From: Chania fonticola_B
GTDB taxonomy: Bacteria; Pseudomonadota; Gammaproteobacteria; Enterobacterales; Enterobacteriaceae
DNA length: 64,000 nucleotides
Assembly: GCF_048537545.1 (NCBI RefSeq)
Contig: NZ_CP183218.1
Direction: 5' to 3' (one strand)
The first letter of the stretch is position 1, and the number at the start of each line of letters is the position of its first letter. The position numbers and the translations under genes were made by a program. Shown here piece after piece: positions 60,227 through 64,000 of this stretch. The notes under the pieces were generated by a model that did not search any database, had not been told where the DNA came from, and was given only the letters and a program-made list of their open reading frames with translations.

Positions 60227-60952
60227 TTATTCAGCTTCTACGAAGCTTTCTTCCGCCTGAACGGCCAGATCTTGAGAACGACCTTCACGGATGGCGGCAG
60301 AAACGGCGGTCAGGTACAATTTGATTGCACGGATTGCGTCGTCGTTACCAGGGATGATGAAGTCAACGCCGTCTGGATCGGAGTTGGTATCAACGATAGA
60401 GAATACCGGGATACCCAGGTTGTTGGCTTCTTTGATCGCGATGTGTTCGTGATCGGCATCGATAACAAACAGAGCGTCTGGCAGACCACCCATGTCCTTG
60501 ATACCACCCAGGGAGTTTTCCAGCTTGGCCAGTTCACGAGTGCGCATCAGCGCTTCTTTCTTGGTCAGCTTGTCGAAGGTGCCGTCTTGGGACTGGATTT
60601 CCAGATCTTTCAAACGTTTGATTGACTGACGAACGGTTTTCCAGTTAGTCAGCATGCCGCCCAACCAGCGATGGTTCACGAAGAACTGATCGCAGCCGTT
60701 AGCATATTCTTTTACCGCTTCGCTTGCTGCGCGCTTGGTACCAACGAACAGGATCTTACCTTTACGGGAAGAGATCTTGGTCAGTTCAGCCAAAGCCAGG
60801 TTGGCCATTGGTACGGTTTTTTCCAGGTTGATGATGTGAACCTTGTTACGTGCGCCGAAGATGAAAGGCTTCATTTTCGGGTTCCAGTAACGGGTCTGGT
60901 GACCAAAGTGTACACCAGCCTGGAGCATGTCGCGCATGGAAACAGTTGCCAT
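60227..60952 (-). CDS. rpsB: 30S ribosomal protein S2
   Basis: S2 binds the 30S subunit late in assembly and interacts with S1. The 241 residues carry MRDMLQAGVHFGHQTRYWNPKM at the N-terminus and the DPDGVDFIIPGNDDAIRAIKL signature. In E. coli S2 represses its own operon through the leader; the conserved leader upstream suggests the same here. Confidence 0.98.
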   Translation of the reverse strand: MATVSMRDMLQAGVHFGHQTRYWNPKMKPFIFGARNKVHIINLEKTVPMANLALAELTKISSRKGKILFVGTKRAASEAVKEYANGCDQFFVNHRWLGGMLTNWKTVRQSIKRLKDLEIQSQDGTFDKLTKKEALMRTRELAKLENSLGGIKDMGGLPDALFVIDADHEHIAIKEANNLGIPVFSIVDTNSDPDGVDFIIPGNDDAIRAIKLYLTAVSAAIREGRSQDLAVQAEESFVEAE

Positions 60953-61160
60953 GATTAAAACCTCTATTAGAGTTGATTGGGGTTATGCCTCCACGTATCC
61001 CATAACGCCGACCCGGACAATGACGTGAGCCATCTCAAGGCACCCCGGCGGATGTGTCGATACGTGTGTGTTATTTACACAATGTGAGTGCAGTTAAAAC
61101 TACTTCGGTCATTTCCTCATTGGCACTCAAGGCCGAATGCGGATCTGCCGGCGCGCTTTA
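60953..61160 (-). promoter_or_regulatory. rpsB 5' leader (t44/tff-type) region
   Basis: The region of about 200 nt between the rpsB promoter and its ATG includes GGGGTGCCTTGAGATGGCTC and GAGGTTTTAATC just before the start. In E. coli this position holds the structured rpsB leader known as t44 (tff), the target of S2 autoregulation. The assignment rests on position and general similarity; I could not compare with a model. Confidence 0.45.
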
Positions 61161-61186
61161 TACCATAAACCCGCCCCAGACACCAA
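61157..61186 (-). promoter_or_regulatory. probable rpsB promoter
   Basis: On the reverse strand, TTGGTG (61181-61186) and TATAAA (61157-61162) are 18 bp apart, followed by GCGCGCC, the GC-rich discriminator typical of stringently controlled ribosomal promoters. Confidence 0.6.
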
Positions 61187-61312
61187 CTTTTGTTGCAGTT
61201 GGCCTGGCCCTTCACAAATGAAATTTGGCAGCCTCAAGCCGGGCTGATACCATAACTCAATGCCTTATCTTTCTACCTTGTCGACCATAACGACACCTGC
61301 GGACTAACTTTC

Positions 61313-62107
61313 ATGGCAATTTCAATTAAAACACCTGATGACATTCAAAAGATGCGCGTTGCGGGCCGCCTGGCCGCAGAAGTGCTGGAAATCATCGAGC
61401 CCCACGTTAAACCCGGCGTCACCACCGGCGAGCTGGACAGGATCTGCCACGAGCATATCACCAATGAACAGCAGGCGATCTCGGCCTGCCTGGGCTACCA
61501 CGGCTTCCCAAAATCGGTCTGTATCTCGGTGAACGAAGTGGTGTGCCACGGCATCCCAAGTGACGACAAGGTGCTGAAAGACGGGGATATCGTCAATATC
61601 GATGTGACCGTAATCAAAGACGGCTTCCACGGCGACACCTCCAAGATGTTCATCGTCGGTAAACCCACCATTCTGGGCGAGCGCCTGTGCCGCATCACCC
61701 AGGAAAGCCTGTATCTGGCCTTGAAGATGGTCAAACCGGGTATCCGCCTGCGCACTCTGGGTAAAGCCATCCAGCAGTTTGTTGAAGCAGAGAAGTTCTC
61801 CGTAGTGCGCGAATATTGCGGCCACGGCATCGGCGAAGGTTTCCACGAAGAGCCGCAGGTACTGCATTACGATGCCGATGACGGCGGCGTGGTGCTGCAG
61901 GCCGGTATGGCCTTCACCATTGAGCCTATGGTCAACGCCGGTGATTACCGCATCCGCACCATGAAAGACGGCTGGACGGTGAAAACCAAAGATCGCAGCT
62001 TGTCGGCACAGTATGAGCATACTATTGTGGTGACTGATAACGGCTGCGAGATAATGACGTTGCGCAAGGATGACACCATCCCCAACATCATTACGCACGA
62101 GATGTAA
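61313..62107 (+). CDS. map: methionine aminopeptidase type I
   Basis: Map removes the N-terminal methionine from new proteins. The 264 residues have the metal ligands of the pita-bread fold: D in DIVNIDVTV, D in FHGDTSKMF, H in YCGHGIG, E in FTIEPMV and the last E in YEHTIVV. It diverges from rpsB and is followed by a terminator and glnD, as in E. coli. Confidence 0.98.
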   Translation: MAISIKTPDDIQKMRVAGRLAAEVLEIIEPHVKPGVTTGELDRICHEHITNEQQAISACLGYHGFPKSVCISVNEVVCHGIPSDDKVLKDGDIVNIDVTVIKDGFHGDTSKMFIVGKPTILGERLCRITQESLYLALKMVKPGIRLRTLGKAIQQFVEAEKFSVVREYCGHGIGEGFHEEPQVLHYDADDGGVVLQAGMAFTIEPMVNAGDYRIRTMKDGWTVKTKDRSLSAQYEHTIVVTDNGCEIMTLRKDDTIPNIITHEM

Positions 62108-62128
62108 GAACCGCAGGGTTCTTGTGAC

Positions 62129-62153
62129 AAGCCGGCCTATGCCGGCTTTTTTT
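62129..62153 (+). terminator. map terminator
   Basis: AAGCCGGC-CTAT-GCCGGCTT followed by seven T in total. The glnD ATG lies only 15 bp further on. Confidence 0.9.
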
Positions 62154-62167
62154 ATGGGCGGCGAAAC

Positions 62168-64000
62168 ATGTCTGAAAATTATCGTGAGCTAGAAACCCCG
62201 GCCGTACCCAAGAAGCCGGACGCTCCCAGCACCTATGCCGATGAAGAGATCAATTGCCTGGCCCTCAAACAGCGGCTTGAGCAGTTTCAGCAGTGGCTGG
62301 CAGCGGCCTTCAATGCTGGTGCCAGTGCCGAAAGCCTGGTGGCGGCGCGCAGCAAGTTTATCGATCGGCTATTGCGGCGGCTGTGGCTGTTTTACGGCTT
62401 TGACACTATCCCCGAAACGGCGCTGCTGGCCGTTGGCGGCTATGGCCGTGGTGAACTGCACCCGCTGTCTGATATCGACGTGCTGGTGCTAAGCCAGACT
62501 CGCCTGAACGATGAACAGGCCGCTCGCGTCGGTGAATTCATTACCCTGCTGTGGGATCTCAAACTGGAAGTCGGCCACAGCGTGCGCACGCTCGAAGAGT
62601 GCATGCTGGAAGGCTTGGCGGACCTGACCGTTGCCACCAACCTGATCGAATCCCGCATGATCTGCGGCGACGTCGCCCTGTTCCTGCAATTGCAAAAGCA
62701 CATTTTCAGCGACGGCTTCTGGCCTTCGCCCAAATTCTTTGACGCCAAGCTGATCGAACAGCAGCAACGCCACCAGCGCTATCACGGTACCAGCTACAAC
62801 CTGGAGCCGGATATCAAGAGCAGCCCCGGTGGCCTGCGTGATATTCATACGCTGATGTGGGTGGCCCGCCGCCATTTCGGCGCCACCTCGCTCGATGAGA
62901 TGGTCGGTTTTGGCTTCCTGACTCAGGCCGAGCGCAACGAATTGAACGAATGCCAAAGCTTCCTGTGGCGTATTCGTTTTGCCCTGCACCTGGCGCTGCC
63001 GCGTTATGACAACCGCCTGCTGTTCGATCGCCAGCTCAGCGTGGCCCAGCTGTTGCGCTACGAGGGGGAAGGCAATGAACCGGTAGAGCGCATGATGAAG
63101 GATTTCTATCGCATGACGCGCCGCGTCGGCGAGCTGAACCACATGCTGCTACAGCTGTTCGATGAAGCGATCCTGGCATTGGACGCCACGGAGAAACCCC
63201 GCCCGCTGAACGATGATTTTCAGCTGCGTGGCGATCTGATCGATTTGCGCGACGAAACGCTGTTTATCCGCCAGCCAGAAGCCATCATGCGCATGTTCTA
63301 CCTGATGGTACGCAACCGCGAAATAAAAGGCATCTACTCCACCACCGTACGCCAGTTGCGCCATGCGCGCCGCCACCTGAAACAGCCACTGTGCAACATT
63401 CCCGAGGCCAGAGAGCTGTTTATGGCCATTCTGCGACACCCAGGCGCGGTCTCACGGGCGTTGGTGCCAATGCATCGCCACAGCGTGCTGTGGGCCTATA
63501 TGCCGCAATGGGGCAGCATCGTCGGCCAGATGCAGTTTGACCTGTTCCATGCCTATACCGTCGATGAACATACCGTGCGTGTGCTGCAAAAGCTGGAAAG
63601 CTTCTCCGATGAGGAAACTCGCCCACGCCATCCGCTGTGCGTGGAGCTTTATCCTCGCCTGCCTCACCCGGAATTGCTGTTGCTGGCAGCGCTGTTCCAC
63701 GATATCGCCAAAGGGCGCGGGGGCGATCACTCCATTTTAGGCGCCCAAGACGCCCTGGAGTTTGCTGCATTGCATGGCTTGAACTCACGCGAAGCACAGC
63801 TGGTTGCCTGGCTGGTACGCTGCCACCTGCTGATGTCGGTTACCGCGCAACGACGTGACATTCAGGACCCGACCGTGATCCAGCAGTTCAGTAGCGAAGT
63901 GCAAAGCGAAACCCGTCTACGCTACCTGGTTTGCCTGACGGTCGCCGATATCTGTGCCACCAACGAGACCTTGTGGAACAGTTGGAAACAGAGCCTGTTG
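62168..64000 (+). CDS. glnD: bifunctional uridylyltransferase/uridylyl-removing enzyme GlnD, 5' part
   Basis: GlnD adds or removes UMP on the PII proteins GlnB/GlnK and so senses nitrogen through glutamine. The frame from the ATG at 62168 stays open to the window end: 611 residues of about 880-890. The nucleotidyltransferase motif GGYGRGELHPLSDIDVLVL lies at about residue 93-111 and the HD-domain start ALFHDIAKGRGGDHS near 510-525. The C-terminal ACT domains are outside the window. The N-terminal 40 residues differ from E. coli. Confidence 0.96.
   Translation, partial: MSENYRELETPAVPKKPDAPSTYADEEINCLALKQRLEQFQQWLAAAFNAGASAESLVAARSKFIDRLLRRLWLFYGFDTIPETALLAVGGYGRGELHPLSDIDVLVLSQTRLNDEQAARVGEFITLLWDLKLEVGHSVRTLEECMLEGLADLTVATNLIESRMICGDVALFLQLQKHIFSDGFWPSPKFFDAKLIEQQQRHQRYHGTSYNLEPDIKSSPGGLRDIHTLMWVARRHFGATSLDEMVGFGFLTQAERNELNECQSFLWRIRFALHLALPRYDNRLLFDRQLSVAQLLRYEGEGNEPVERMMKDFYRMTRRVGELNHMLLQLFDEAILALDATEKPRPLNDDFQLRGDLIDLRDETLFIRQPEAIMRMFYLMVRNREIKGIYSTTVRQLRHARRHLKQPLCNIPEARELFMAILRHPGAVSRALVPMHRHSVLWAYMPQWGSIVGQMQFDLFHAYTVDEHTVRVLQKLESFSDEETRPRHPLCVELYPRLPHPELLLLAALFHDIAKGRGGDHSILGAQDALEFAALHGLNSREAQLVAWLVRCHLLMSVTAQRRDIQDPTVIQQFSSEVQSETRLRYLVCLTVADICATNETLWNSWKQSLL

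Overview
The window is enterobacterial chromosome, most like Serratia or a close Yersiniaceae relative. I infer this from gene order and protein similarity, not from a database search. Host genes follow the conserved Escherichia coli order almost without a break. From left to right this is the 5' part of a 16S rRNA gene with P1/P2 promoters, gmhB, metNIQ, rcsF-trmO, proS, yaeF, nlpE, arfB, yaeQ, yaeP, rof, a cytochrome c gene, tilS, yaeR, ldcC, accA, dnaE, rnhB, lpxB, lpxA, fabZ, lpxD, skp, bamA, rseP, cdsA, uppS, dxr, frr, pyrH, tsf, rpsB, map and the start of glnD. Two blocks interrupt this order.

Block 1 (about 10,692-29,226) is an AT-rich genomic island of about 18 kb, placed exactly in the yaeP/rof overlap. 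A 10-bp sequence, ATGTTGATGA, occurs at the left junction and again at the start of each of two tandem rof copies. A large serine integrase lies next to the left junction. Inside are a DUF4238 protein; a nuclease-like protein beside a CI-type repressor that faces a Ner-type regulator; three small membrane or exported proteins; a small serine resolvase; an unknown protein paired with an XRE/ImmA-IrrE metallopeptidase and facing an HNH nuclease; an orphan Hcp with a DUF4225 protein and a convergent membrane protein (candidate type VI effector and immunity pair); and a serine recombinase with two ParB-like proteins. The recombinase is followed by 1.3 kb of non-coding DNA rich in hairpins and repeats. 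The right edge is layered: two diverged but homologous 89-bp half-sites each precede a rof gene. The first rof copy still carries the last codons of the neighbouring cytochrome gene.

Block 2 (31,249-38,319) is the acid-inducible lysine decarboxylase system cadC-cadB-cadA plus a DtpD-like peptide transporter. It sits between tilS and yaeR, so CadA lies about 4 kb from its paralogue LdcC.

The rest is housekeeping: methionine uptake under MetJ, lipid A, fatty acid and isoprenoid synthesis, outer-membrane assembly (BamA, Skp, RseP), DNA polymerase III alpha, and the rpsB-tsf-pyrH-frr translation block. Starts were refined where a ribosome binding site or family alignment decides them: gmhB, skp and frr start at GTG, fabZ and cdsA at TTG, and rcsF, yaeQ, cadA and several island genes start downstream of the longest open frame.
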